The notes below the pieces were generated by a model that had not been told where the DNA came from, made no database searches, and saw only the letters and a list, made by a program, of their open reading frames with translations. This document shows positions 30,370-39,942 of a stretch of DNA of 64,000 nucleotides, piece by piece. This DNA is from Pelobacter sp. GTDB lineage: Bacteria > Desulfobacterota > Desulfuromonadia > Geobacterales > Pseudopelobacteraceae. How positions within the stretch are numbered: position 1 is the stretch's first letter; every line of letters begins with the position of its first letter. Where the stretch lies: NCBI GenBank assembly GCA_030824515.1, contig JAVBXN010000060.1:62001-126000 (forward strand), in the 5' to 3' direction. The translations under genes were made by a program, and so were the position numbers.

Positions 30370-30534
30370 CAGTTAACCGCCGAGAAAAACGGATGCACGC
30401 CGAGAAAACCTGAACTTACATCAAAAAAGTTAATCACCTTAAGGTTGACCCAGTATTTTGTTCAAGCTTTTGATTTCTCGCTTGGAAGCGCCTACTACTG
30501 GCGGCGTGTATCGGCGTTCATCGGCGGTTAACTG
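30370..30534 (+). repeat. 165-bp inverted-repeat element, copy 1 (MITE-like)
   Basis: The ends are imperfect inverted repeats of about 35 bp, with AGTTAACCGCCGA at the left and TCGGCGGTTAACT at the right. Repeated short modules (CACGCCGA, ATCGGCGTTC) lie just inside. An internal hairpin contains GGAAGCGCCTACTACTGG. A second copy, in the opposite orientation and mostly identical, lies at 57362-57524. It encodes nothing. It sits in the gap between the MFS gene and tex, so it may move by a transposase supplied in trans. Confidence 0.9.
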
Positions 30535-30631
30535 TTTTTTAAGGTTTATCTGCCGTATTGTACAAATCCGGATGACGTGATAGGGATATGCCCCTTTAAA
30601 TTCAAAACCAAATTCCCGGGAGAAAAACCTG

Positions 30632-32917
30632 ATGCAGTTCAGCACCGAAGATGTCCACCCGATTCTGCCGATCCTTGTGGAACAGAGCGGCCTTTCAGCC
30701 GCCTCTGTTGCCAATACCGTTGAACTGTTGAAAGAGGGGGCCACGGTCCCGTTCATTGCCCGCTACCGCAAGGAGTGCACCGGCGAGCTGGACGAGGTGC
30801 AGATCCGGCTGCTGGAGGATCTGCTGGCCTACCATAGCGAGCTGGCCGAACGTAAGATGACCGTGCTGAAAAGTATCTCCGAGCAGGGCAAACTTACCCC
30901 GGAGCTTGAGGGGCGAATCATCGAGTGTCGTCAGAAGACCGAGCTGGAAGACCTGTATCTCCCCTATCGTCCCAAGCGTCGCACCAAGGCCACCATTGCC
31001 AGGGAACGCGGACTGGAGCCGCTGGCCGACCTGCTGGCGGCCGGCGTGGCTTCCGGCAGCCTGGAAGAGTTGGCCGCCGCTTTTGTGAATCCGCAAGGCG
31101 ATGTGCCGGATGCTGCGGCGGCGCTGGAAGGGGCCGGGCATATTCTGGCCGAACGTCTGGCCGACGATGCCGATGCGCGGGCATTCGTGCGCCGTCTGAC
31201 CTGGGAGGAAGGTATCCTCTGCTCACGGGTGGCGGCCGACAAGAAAGAGGTCGTGACCAAGTTCGAGATGTACTACGATCACCAGGAAGCGTTGAAAAAC
31301 GTGCCTTCCCACCGTCTGCTGGCCATGCGGCGAGGAGAAAAGGAAGAGGTGCTTTACCTGGCGATCCAGGCGCCGGTCGATACGATCCTGACCGGCTTGA
31401 GGTCGCGTATCTCCAAGGGCAAAGGAGTGGCGGTCGATTTTCTGGAGCGGGTGGCCGAGGATGCCTACAAGCGTCTGATCTCAACCGCGATTGAAGGGGA
31501 ACTGAGGCTGGAGGCCCGCAACCGGGCCGATGAGGTTGCCATCAAGGTCTTTGCCGACAATCTGCGCAACCTGCTGTTGCTGCCGCCGGCCGGAAGCTGC
31601 CGGGTGCTGGGGGTCGATCCCGGCCTGAGGACCGGTTCGAAACTGGCCGCAGTGGATGAAACCGGCCGTCTGCTGGAATATGCCACGATCTATCCCCATA
31701 CCGGTGGCGGCGCCAAAGTGTCCCAGGCCCGGCAAACTTTGATCGAGATGGCCAAGCGCTGCAACAGCCAGCTGGTGGCAATCGGCAACGGCACTGCCGG
31801 TCGCGACATGGAGTTGTTCGTCAAGGAAACCCTGCGCGAGGCCGGAATGAATCTGGCTGTAGTGATCGTCAACGAGGCCGGCGCCAGTGTTTATTCCGCC
31901 TCGGAGATCGCCCGCGAGGAATTCCCCGATCTGGACCTGACCATTCGCGGCGGCGCCTCTATCGCCCGCCGGCTGCAGGATCCGCTGGCCGAACTGGTCA
32001 AGATCGATCCCAAGAGCATCGGAGTCGGTCAGTACCAGCACGATGTTGATCAGGCCACCCTGAAAAAATCGCTGGATGTGGTGGTGGAATCCTGCGTCAA
32101 CTATGTCGGCGTGGATCTGAATACCGCTTCCTGGGCGCTATTGGCCTATGTCTCCGGCATCGGTGAAACCCTGGCCAGGAATATTGTCCGACATCGCGAC
32201 GAGCACGGTCCTTTTGCGACCCGCAAGGCGTTGCATAAGGTGGCCCGTTTCGGCCCGAAGACCTATGAACAGGCGGCCGGTTTCCTGCGTATCCGTCGTG
32301 GCAAGGATCCGCTGGACAACACCGCCGTGCACCCCGAGCGTTATGCGCTGGTGGAGCGTATGGCCGCCGACCTGGGTGTCAAGGTCGCCGAACTGGTGGC
32401 GGATCCGGGCAAGGTGGAGCGGATCGACCTCTCCGGTTACATCACGGAGGGGGTGGGGCTACCGACCCTGAAGGATATTGTCGAGGAATTGAAAAAGCCG
32501 GGGCGCGATCCGCGGGCCGCCTTCAGGACCGCCGATCTGCGCGATGATATCCGGGAACTGTCTGATCTGAAGGAGGGCATGATCCTGGAGGGGACCGTTA
32601 CCAATGTGGCCGCTTTCGGAGCCTTTGTCGATATCGGAGTTCACCAGGACGGGCTGGTGCATGTCAGCCATCTGTCGAACCGTTTCATCAAGGAACCGGG
32701 CGAGGCGGTCAAGGTCGGCGAAGTGGTCAAGGTCAAGGTGCTGGCGGTGGATATACCCCGCAAGCGGATAGCGCTGTCGATCAAAGAGGCCGCGCCACAG
32801 TTGCAGCAGGCCCGCCCCAAGGCGACTCCGCCGCAGAAAAAAGCAGCGCCCCCGGCGCCGGTCAACAGCTGGGAAAATGCCGGTTTCCGGGTGCGGGAAC
32901 AACGTAAAAACAGGTAA
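30632..32917 (+). CDS. tex: Tex family RNA-binding protein
   Basis: 761 residues. Domains in order: N-terminal Tex helical domain (EGATVPFIARYRKECTGELDE); YqgF/RNase H-like (VLGVDPGLRTGSKLAAVD, near residue 325); helix-hairpin-helix pair (LLAYVSGIGETLARNIV); and an S1 domain near residue 645 (EGTVTNVAAFGAFVDIGVHQDG). A Pro/Lys-rich tail follows. Tex is a conserved nucleic-acid-binding factor linked to transcription and toxin-gene expression in some species. ATG 30632 is preceded by GGGAGAAAAACCTG. A repeat element lies upstream and another downstream. Confidence 0.95.
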   Translation: MQFSTEDVHPILPILVEQSGLSAASVANTVELLKEGATVPFIARYRKECTGELDEVQIRLLEDLLAYHSELAERKMTVLKSISEQGKLTPELEGRIIECRQKTELEDLYLPYRPKRRTKATIARERGLEPLADLLAAGVASGSLEELAAAFVNPQGDVPDAAAALEGAGHILAERLADDADARAFVRRLTWEEGILCSRVAADKKEVVTKFEMYYDHQEALKNVPSHRLLAMRRGEKEEVLYLAIQAPVDTILTGLRSRISKGKGVAVDFLERVAEDAYKRLISTAIEGELRLEARNRADEVAIKVFADNLRNLLLLPPAGSCRVLGVDPGLRTGSKLAAVDETGRLLEYATIYPHTGGGAKVSQARQTLIEMAKRCNSQLVAIGNGTAGRDMELFVKETLREAGMNLAVVIVNEAGASVYSASEIAREEFPDLDLTIRGGASIARRLQDPLAELVKIDPKSIGVGQYQHDVDQATLKKSLDVVVESCVNYVGVDLNTASWALLAYVSGIGETLARNIVRHRDEHGPFATRKALHKVARFGPKTYEQAAGFLRIRRGKDPLDNTAVHPERYALVERMAADLGVKVAELVADPGKVERIDLSGYITEGVGLPTLKDIVEELKKPGRDPRAAFRTADLRDDIRELSDLKEGMILEGTVTNVAAFGAFVDIGVHQDGLVHVSHLSNRFIKEPGEAVKVGEVVKVKVLAVDIPRKRIALSIKEAAPQLQQARPKATPPQKKAAPPAPVNSWENAGFRVREQRKNR

Positions 32918-32933
32918 CTGTTCAGCACTTTTT

Positions 32934-33059
32934 CATAACCCCACCTGTCCGCCCCTTAACTTAAGGGGCGGGACGCACTGATGTTGCACAGTGGTATCTG
33001 GCGGGTTGATTCTGCTTTCGCTCCCCTCTTAAGATAAGAGGGGCCGGGGGAGTTATGAA
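32934..33059. repeat. CATAAC-ended palindromic repeat (family 2) between tex and a convergent gene
   Basis: The ends TTCATAACCCC and GGGGGAGTTATGAA are inverted copies. Inside are two long hairpins, CGCCCCTTAA C TTAAGGGGCG (32950-32970) and CCCCTCTTA AGA TAAGAGGGG (33022-33042). Same design as 25664-25792. Here it lies between convergent genes and may serve as a bidirectional transcription stop, although no T-run follows either hairpin. Confidence 0.8.
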
Positions 33060-33094
33060 GGGTATGCTGAATAGTTGCAAAAATAGTTGTGCCA

Positions 33095-34801
33095 TCACAC
33101 CAACATTACCCGCAAGCCCTGTCCGGTCCCTGACACGTAGAGAAACGTGCAGGTGGCCGGATTTTTTTTCCACTCTTCCTGGCGGTAATCATTGATGAAT
33201 TCATAACGGAAAGCCTTGATCCGGCAGCCGGTCGGCAGTTCCACCCCTTCAGGAAGATCCCGCAATCCGGGCCAGCCGCAGCGTTCCTGGCCTGCTTCGG
33301 CAAAGGCCGGCAGTTTGCCCATCAACGGCATTTCGTTCAGGCAGTAGTCGAAGAAAAGCGCGTCGTACAATTCAGCTTGTCCGGCATCACCGGCCAGCTC
33401 TTTTGCCAGGGTGGCGAACAGCTCGTAAACCCGTCGCCGTGAGAAGCTGGAGAGGTTTTCGTTGCCGGCCTTGCGGGCCATGCTGTCGAGTATGTCCGCC
33501 AGGGATCGATCGCGCTGCAGATGCTTGAAGGCCGTGGCAAACCCGCCATGTTTCTGGAAAAGATCCAGCAGGCGCCCGATGGTTTCGATACGACAGATAT
33601 CGTCGTAAGAGAGCCACTGGTTACGCAGAATGGTATAGGGAGGGGAACTGGAAAAAAAGTATTCCTCACGTGCGGCAATCTCCCGCATTGGAGATCCTTT
33701 CAGCACCTTGAGCGGTTCAATCTGGATCTCGTGCGGCTTGAGTCCGGCAACCGTCTGCAGCGAACTCAGAAAACCCTGGTAGTCTTCTTCCGGCAGTCCC
33801 GCCACCAGGTCCAGATGCAGTTCGACTTTTGTCTCGTCTTTCAGCCGGCGGACGTTGTGATAGATCCTTTCCAGATCGGCCTTGCGTCCCACCCGGGCCA
33901 GAGTGCTCTCCGAGGCGGACTGGATGCCGATCTCGAAGCGGAAGGTATTTTCCGGAACCCGCGCCAGAATGCGCAGGTTGTCGTCGGTCAGCAGGTCGGC
34001 CGCTATTTCGAAATGGAAGTGGCTGCTCCGGTTCTGTTCCAGGATGAATTCCCACAGCAGTCCGGCCCGGGCGGCATCGTAATTGAAAGTGCGATCCACC
34101 AGCTTTATCTGCGACACATTGTGACTCATCAACAGCAGCAGATCTCGTTTGATGCGTTCCAGCCCGAAGGAGCGAACCGGACCTTCCACCGATGAAAGGC
34201 AAAATGCGCAGGAGAAGGGGCAGCCCCGAGAGGTTTCGTAGTAGACCAGCGGCTTTTCCAGATCCACCAGGCCGGCCTCAAAGGGCGAGGGGATCGAGTC
34301 CAGTCTGATCTGCCTGCCGGTTATCGGTCCGGAAACCAGATCCTCGCCGTCGCGATAGAACAGGTTGGCGACTTCGGCCAGCGAGCGCCAGGGCGAGTGA
34401 CCGTAATCCTCTTCAATCAATGCCTTCAGCAGCTGATGGAAAACCTCTTCGCCTTCACCCTTGATCACAAAGTCGATTCCAGGGTTGGCGTGCATCAGCT
34501 CAAATATTCCGAAAGAGGCTTCCGGTCCCCCCAGTGCGATCATGGTTCGCGGCGCAATCTTCCTGATGTCGGAGATGATCCGCAGGGTCTGCTCAATGTT
34601 CCAGATGTAGCATGAGAAGGCGATCAGGTCGGCCCGTTCGGCCATGATCAAGCGCAGAATCTGCTCGCGGGGCTCGTTGACGGTCCATTCGCGGATCTCG
34701 ATTTCCGCCCCGGCAATGTCGCTGCAGGAGGCCGCCAGGCAGGGGAGTGCCAGCGAAGCGTGGGAGTATTTGGCGTGCAGGGTTGTGAGGAGTATTTTCA
34801 T
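33095..34801 (-). CDS. B12-binding-domain radical SAM protein (DUF4080 type)
   Basis: 568 residues. The N-terminal cobalamin-binding-like domain begins MKILLTTLHAKYSHASLALP and includes ALGGPEASF and VIKGEGEEVF. The radical SAM cluster is CPFSCAFC (CX3CX2C), followed by LVDRTFNYD, FEIGIQSASESTL and LVAGLPEED. The C-terminal part (from about residue 400) matches the DUF4080 architecture seen in unassigned clostridial and deltaproteobacterial enzymes. Methylation of an unactivated carbon is a common outcome for B12/radical SAM proteins, but the substrate cannot be inferred here. It overlaps the upstream CapA-like gene by 4 bp. Confidence 0.85.
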   Translation of the reverse strand: MKILLTTLHAKYSHASLALPCLAASCSDIAGAEIEIREWTVNEPREQILRLIMAERADLIAFSCYIWNIEQTLRIISDIRKIAPRTMIALGGPEASFGIFELMHANPGIDFVIKGEGEEVFHQLLKALIEEDYGHSPWRSLAEVANLFYRDGEDLVSGPITGRQIRLDSIPSPFEAGLVDLEKPLVYYETSRGCPFSCAFCLSSVEGPVRSFGLERIKRDLLLLMSHNVSQIKLVDRTFNYDAARAGLLWEFILEQNRSSHFHFEIAADLLTDDNLRILARVPENTFRFEIGIQSASESTLARVGRKADLERIYHNVRRLKDETKVELHLDLVAGLPEEDYQGFLSSLQTVAGLKPHEIQIEPLKVLKGSPMREIAAREEYFFSSSPPYTILRNQWLSYDDICRIETIGRLLDLFQKHGGFATAFKHLQRDRSLADILDSMARKAGNENLSSFSRRRVYELFATLAKELAGDAGQAELYDALFFDYCLNEMPLMGKLPAFAEAGQERCGWPGLRDLPEGVELPTGCRIKAFRYEFINDYRQEEWKKNPATCTFLYVSGTGQGLRVMLV

Positions 34802-35835
34802 TTATCAACACCCGTAAAATCAATGCTGTATTTTTCAGCGATACTCTGGAATTCCGTCTTGAACGGACGTGACAACACCCCCAGCTTTTCAATTACCTCT
34901 TCGGCCCTGTTTCCCGACAGCAGTCGGGGTTGAAAACCGACCCGCTGGTGCAGCACGTCCAGCGGCAGTATCTCGGCCGTGCGCTGTTTGCCGTCAAGCC
35001 TCAGGCGAACCAAGACGCTGACATCGGCGGTTTTGCTCTTGCTGGCAAAGGTAAAGTTGCCCAGGCTATAGAAGATGATGCTGTTTTTATAGCGCTCGAT
35101 TCCCTGCAGCACATGGGGATGGTGGCCGATGACCGCATCCGCTCCGGCGTCGATGGCGTTGTGGGCGGCGTTGCGCTGGTAAGCCTGCACCGCGCCGCTG
35201 GCTTCCCTGCCCCAGTGGAACGAGACGATGACATAATCGGCCTGACGGCGGGCGCTGGCCACGTCGGCCGTCACCAGCTTTTCGTATCCGGGGGTAGTGC
35301 CGGGGCGCGCTTTACCGGCGAAGAATTCCAGCGGCTGGGTCAGGGAATATCCCAGGAAAGCGATCTTCTTGCCTTTGATGGTATAGAGCGCCATTTTGCG
35401 GGCTTCGTCCAGGTTTACACCGGCGCCGATCCAGGTGATACCGGCCGAATCCAGGTGTTGTTGCGTCTCGGCCAGCGCCTCAGCGCCGAAATCCATGCTG
35501 TGGTTGTTGGCCAGCGTGACCAGGTTGAAACCGGCCGAGCGGATCGCCTTTGCAATCGCCGGCTCGGCCCGGAAACGGAACTGCTTGTTGCTGAATTCGC
35601 TGCCACCGGTTGCGATCGGAGATTCCAGGTTGGCCAGGTTGATGTCCCCCTTGGCCAGTTCGCTCCTGACACCGTCGAAAGAGTGCTCGTAGCCCCTGGA
35701 CCTCAATGCTTTTGCCCATTTGCCGGCCAGCATGATGTCGCCGACGGCGTTGATGATGATCTCTTCCGCCCGCAGGCCGATCGGTGCGCAGAGCAGCGCC
35801 AATGTAAGCAGGATAAGGGTAAGCGCAGGTTTCAT
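34798..35835 (-). CDS. CapA-like metallophosphatase-fold protein, exported
   Basis: 345 residues. A signal peptide (MKPALTLILLTLALLCAPIG, cleaved around LRA) precedes a PGA_cap domain with AVGDIMLAGKW, LANLESPIATGG, LVTLANNHSMDFG and VIGHHPHVLQGIE. The metal-binding Asp/Asn/His residues of the calcineurin-like fold are all visible. Family members take part in poly-gamma-glutamate capsule production in Bacillus, but most proteobacterial copies stand alone without capB/capC, as here, so the actual function is unknown. It overlaps the radical SAM gene by 4 bp. Its divergent partner upstream is serS. Confidence 0.87.
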   Translation of the reverse strand: MKPALTLILLTLALLCAPIGLRAEEIIINAVGDIMLAGKWAKALRSRGYEHSFDGVRSELAKGDINLANLESPIATGGSEFSNKQFRFRAEPAIAKAIRSAGFNLVTLANNHSMDFGAEALAETQQHLDSAGITWIGAGVNLDEARKMALYTIKGKKIAFLGYSLTQPLEFFAGKARPGTTPGYEKLVTADVASARRQADYVIVSFHWGREASGAVQAYQRNAAHNAIDAGADAVIGHHPHVLQGIERYKNSIIFYSLGNFTFASKSKTADVSVLVRLRLDGKQRTAEILPLDVLHQRVGFQPRLLSGNRAEEVIEKLGVLSRPFKTEFQSIAEKYSIDFTGVDK

Positions 35836-35904
35836 AGTGGCTCTTTTGCATTGACGTGAGGTGGCACAAGTGTTAAAAAATACACTTTTAATCCTGAAAA
35901 ATAA

Positions 35905-37185
<1,281 letters not shown>

Positions 37186-37205
37186 AAAAGGAGCCGCATT
37201 AGTCT

Positions 37206-37234
37206 TTGAAATTTGAAAAAGAGTGTGATATACA
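37206..37234 (+). promoter_or_regulatory. promoter of tRNA-Ser
   Basis: -35 TTGAAA (37206-37211), a 17-bp spacer and -10 TATACA (37229-37234), ending 16 nt before the first tRNA base. Confidence 0.7.
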
Positions 37235-37250
37235 AATCTACTCAAAATTT

Positions 37251-37338
37251 GGAGAGGTGGCCGAGTGGTTTAAGGCAGCGGTCTTGAAAACCGCCGAGTG
37301 TAACAGCTCCGTGAGTTCGAATCTCACCTTCTCCGCCA
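37251..37338 (+). tRNA. tRNA-Ser (anticodon UGA)
   Basis: 88 nt including an encoded CCA end. The acceptor stem is GGAGAGG pairing with CTTCTCC (one G-U). The D-arm carries GCCGAGTGG. The anticodon loop CTTGAAA has anticodon TGA at 37285-37287. A long variable arm typical of class II tRNAs is followed by the T-arm GTTCGAATC. The tRNA reads UCA and other UCN codons. It sits directly after serS. Confidence 0.96.
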
Positions 37339-37347
37339 TAAATATTC

Positions 37348-37379
37348 AGCGCCCGCATTGATTGCGGGCGCTTTTTTTT
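37348..37379 (+). terminator. Rho-independent terminator after tRNA-Ser
   Basis: AGCGCCCGCA (37348-37357), loop TTGAT, TGCGGGCGCT (37363-37372), then an eight-T run. Confidence 0.93.
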
Positions 37380-37530
37380 AGCGCCATGGACGTCCTTTTG
37401 ATACTGACTTTTGCAGGTTAATCTGGTAATAATTAAAAGCATTCGCCACATTGATTACTTCTTTTATGTCGGCTGATTCCGAAGTAATGTCAGTTCTAAC
37501 AGGTCCATTTATTTCAACAAGGGGGTGCGT

Positions 37531-38067
37531 ATGTCGGACGAAAACAGGCCATACCGTTTCCAGTGGAAGGATTTGGGGGATATTGAACTGGGACGTCCAA
37601 ATCTTGGCAATACTATGAGCGTGGCTGTCTACAGGCTGATGCAGTACACGATGCGGGATGTGCTGAACCGCAAGTTCTCTACCGAAATTGCAGCGGAATT
37701 GCTTCGCGAGGCCGGCCACGAGGCTGGCCGCGAGTTATGTCTGAACATGCTTGATACGAAGCTGCCGCTGAACGGATTTGTGGCCCAGCTCCAGGACGTG
37801 CTGCAGTCGCTACGGATTGGCATCATGAGGCTTGAAAAGTCCGATGCGGAGATACTGGATTTCACATTGACGGTCTCCGAGGATCTGGACTGTTCCGGCC
37901 TTCCCGTAACCGGCGTTACGGTTTGCGAGTACGACGAAGGGTTCATTGGCGGAATTTTCGAGGCGTATACCGGAAAACCTTTCACGGTGCGCGAAGTGGA
38001 CTGCTGGGCAACCGGCGACCGGACTTGCCGTTTCAGGGCGGTCGCGGTGAGCGGTGCCGAGTCGTGA
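37531..38067 (+). CDS. V4R (4-vinyl reductase) domain sensor protein
   Basis: 178 residues. ATG 37531 follows AAGGGGG. The C-terminal half has the V4R signature VREVDCWATGDRTCRFRAV (Glu-x2-Cys-x-Ala-x-Gly-Asp-x2-Cys-x-Phe), a small-molecule-binding fold seen in bacteriochlorophyll reductase-associated proteins and in many sensory proteins. The N-terminus is an alpha-helical section (VAVYRLMQYTMRDVLNRKF) that may form the dimer. No membrane helix is present. It overlaps the next gene by 4 bp (GTGA). Together they look like a soluble two-component-like ligand sensor plus effector; the ligand is unknown. Confidence 0.82.
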   Translation: MSDENRPYRFQWKDLGDIELGRPNLGNTMSVAVYRLMQYTMRDVLNRKFSTEIAAELLREAGHEAGRELCLNMLDTKLPLNGFVAQLQDVLQSLRIGIMRLEKSDAEILDFTLTVSEDLDCSGLPVTGVTVCEYDEGFIGGIFEAYTGKPFTVREVDCWATGDRTCRFRAVAVSGAES

Positions 38068-38648
38068 AACCGTCGGAGCGTGAGTTGCTGGATAAGCTGC
38101 GACAGAGCATTGAACAGCTGACACTTGGTGAAAACGCCCCGGTGCTGGAAACCCCGGAAGAGTGCGATAATGATTTGAGGAGCCTGGTCGAGGCCTTCAA
38201 CCGTTATATCTCACTGGTTGACGAAGCGAGAAGCTTTGTCGCTGCCCTTGCCTCGGGAAATCTGAAAGAGTCGCCGCCACCCCGAAACCAGGTTGCGGCA
38301 CCCTTCAAGCAACTGCATGCCGCCCTTCAGCACCTGACCTGGCAAACCGGGCAGGTGGCCCAGGGTGACTACAGCCAGCGGGTACATTTTCTGGGTGAAT
38401 TTTCAGAGTCATTTAATTCGATGGTCGAGGCCTTGTCCGAAAAGGAACGCACCGAAGCGGCTCTGCGGGAGGCGCGCAGCCAGGTGCGCAATCTGGAAGG
38501 AATTATCCCGATCTGCATGTATTGCAAAAAGATCCGTGATGACGGAGATTCATGGCAGCAACTGGAACGTTATATCAGCGATCACTCGGAGGCTTTCTTC
38601 AGCCACGGCATCTGCCCGACATGCTTCGAAGCCCGTTTCAATAAATAG
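38064..38648 (+). CDS. soluble HAMP-repeat protein with C-terminal Cys-rich motif
   Basis: 194 residues from GTG 38064, overlapping the V4R gene stop. Two HAMP-like units can be read (LASGNLKESPP...PFKQLHAAL and VAQGDYSQRVHF...FNSMVEAL) without any membrane helix. A helical linker leads to a C-terminal motif, ICMYCKKIRDD ... SHGICPTCFE, with CX2C at both ends, probably binding a metal. That tail is common at the ends of response regulators and PAS/GAF proteins in Geobacter. It may pass the V4R signal onward, but no kinase or DNA-binding domain is present. Confidence 0.8.
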   Translation: MKPSERELLDKLRQSIEQLTLGENAPVLETPEECDNDLRSLVEAFNRYISLVDEARSFVAALASGNLKESPPPRNQVAAPFKQLHAALQHLTWQTGQVAQGDYSQRVHFLGEFSESFNSMVEALSEKERTEAALREARSQVRNLEGIIPICMYCKKIRDDGDSWQQLERYISDHSEAFFSHGICPTCFEARFNK

Positions 38649-38674
38649 ATAAGAAAGTTTGTGCAGCTACAAGC

Positions 38675-38706
38675 GGGGTCGCTTCTGACAGCTACCCCTT
38701 TTTTTT
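38675..38706 (+). terminator. Rho-independent terminator after the V4R/HAMP pair
   Basis: GGGGTCGCT (38675-38683) pairs with AGCTACCCC (38690-38698) with one mismatch, loop TCTGAC, then eight T residues. Confidence 0.85.
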
Positions 38707-38756
38707 ATCACAATCCGGCCAACATCACTTTTATAGCAATTTAAACGGGAGTCTGA

Positions 38757-38960
38757 ATGCAAATAACTACACCATTCATAAAGCTGGACAGTTTTCTCAA
38801 GGGCGAAAATGCCGTGTCTTCGGGTGGCGAGGCCAAGATCGTCATTGCCGAAGGGGCTGTTTCGGTCAATGGCGAAGTGGAAACGCGCCGGGGCCGCAAG
38901 TTGTATCCCGGAGATCGGGTCACATACGGAAGAAGTAATTTCACGGTGGAGGCGGCATGA
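38757..38960 (+). CDS. S4-domain RNA-binding protein (YaaA/YbcJ-like)
   Basis: 67 residues consisting of a single S4 domain: FIKLDSFLKGENAVSSGGEAK then VSVNGEVETRRGRKLYPGDRV. Proteins of this size bind structured RNA or ribosomal particles. In the YaaA group they sit beside recF, but this copy stands elsewhere. GGGAG precedes ATG 38757. It overlaps the next gene by 4 bp (ATGA), an unusual pairing of an RNA-binding protein with an exported TPR protein. Confidence 0.88.
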   Translation: MQITTPFIKLDSFLKGENAVSSGGEAKIVIAEGAVSVNGEVETRRGRKLYPGDRVTYGRSNFTVEAA

Positions 38961-39853
38961 AAAAACTGCTGATGCTGGCGTGGTTATATCCCGTGACTGT
39001 GCTCCTGCTGCTCTGTTCACACTCCCAGGCGGCCTACAACCTGGAGGTGCCGGTTGATCCCTGGGACGAATACCGTCTGCAGTTCAAGACCTATTCAAGG
39101 CTGCTGCTCGCATCCTATGATCGGGCTTTCGTAGATGACTACGAAGGAGCCATCCGGGAGGTCGGCAAGGCGATTGAGCTTTTGCCGGAAGAGGGGATCG
39201 GATATGCCGAGCGTGGTAAATATTACCGTATGCTGAACAATGCGGCGTTAGCCGAGAACGATTTCAAGAAATCGCTGTTGTTGTTCGAACGGGCGATTGA
39301 ACGCTATCGACCTGATGGAGACAGGAAAGCCAAAAAACGCGCAAGCCGCAAGGTGGATCCGGCGGAGGCCGCCAGCCTGATTGCCACATTGCGTTACCAG
39401 CGCGGCGAAGCCTATTTCAATTTTGAACATTATCACCAGGCCGCCGATGATTTTGCCGCATCCTGTCAGAGTGGCAATACGGTAGCATGCTCACGGATGT
39501 GGGATGTCAAGGCGATAGAAAAGCGCGGACTGAACTGGGTGCCGATCTCCGCGCTTCAATATTATGACCGCCAGCGGGTTGAACGTCCTGATCGCGATGT
39601 CGTCCGCGCCTGGGTGCGCAGGGAGGAATCGCAGCCGGTGCAGGAGGAGGCCGGTAACGTGAAATATGTGCAGCAGCATCTTGAACTGAACTGTTCCACG
39701 CGCGAATTCCGCCTGCTGGAGGCATTTGTCTCGTCGGCCGGCCGAGCGCCGGCCTCAAAAAAGAGCCCGGAGCCGGGTTTCTCCAAGCCGGCTCCGGGTA
39801 GCGCTCCGAGCAGGTTGCTGACGATTCTTTGCTCCGGATCCGCCCTCAAATGA
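38957..39853 (+). CDS. exported TPR-like protein of unknown function
   Basis: 298 residues. A signal peptide (MKKLLMLAWLYPVTVLLLLC, cut after SHSQA) comes first. TPR-like helices follow (YEGAIREVGKAIELLPEEGIGYAERG and RYQRGEAYFNFEHYHQAADDF), and then a C-terminal segment with RAWVRREES ... YVQQHLELNCSTREFRLLEAF. That segment resembles the surface-adhesin-E-like fold found in many proteobacterial lipoproteins; the resemblance is tentative. The tail is rich in Pro/Ser/Lys and looks disordered. It is coupled to the S4 gene by a 4-bp overlap and is periplasmic or secreted. Confidence 0.75.
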   Translation: MKKLLMLAWLYPVTVLLLLCSHSQAAYNLEVPVDPWDEYRLQFKTYSRLLLASYDRAFVDDYEGAIREVGKAIELLPEEGIGYAERGKYYRMLNNAALAENDFKKSLLLFERAIERYRPDGDRKAKKRASRKVDPAEAASLIATLRYQRGEAYFNFEHYHQAADDFAASCQSGNTVACSRMWDVKAIEKRGLNWVPISALQYYDRQRVERPDRDVVRAWVRREESQPVQEEAGNVKYVQQHLELNCSTREFRLLEAFVSSAGRAPASKKSPEPGFSKPAPGSAPSRLLTILCSGSALK

Positions 39854-39854
39854 T

Positions 39855-39884
39855 TTGACTTCTATGGTTGTTTAAAATTAGTAT
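39855..39884 (+). promoter_or_regulatory. promoter of hemE
   Basis: -35 TTGACT (39855-39860), an 18-bp spacer and -10 TAGTAT (39879-39884), 58 nt ahead of the hemE start. Confidence 0.6.
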
Positions 39885-39942
39885 GTCTGTCTTTACCGAA
39901 TAATTTCCAATCGTATTTGGATCCATTTACAGGAGAATGCTA

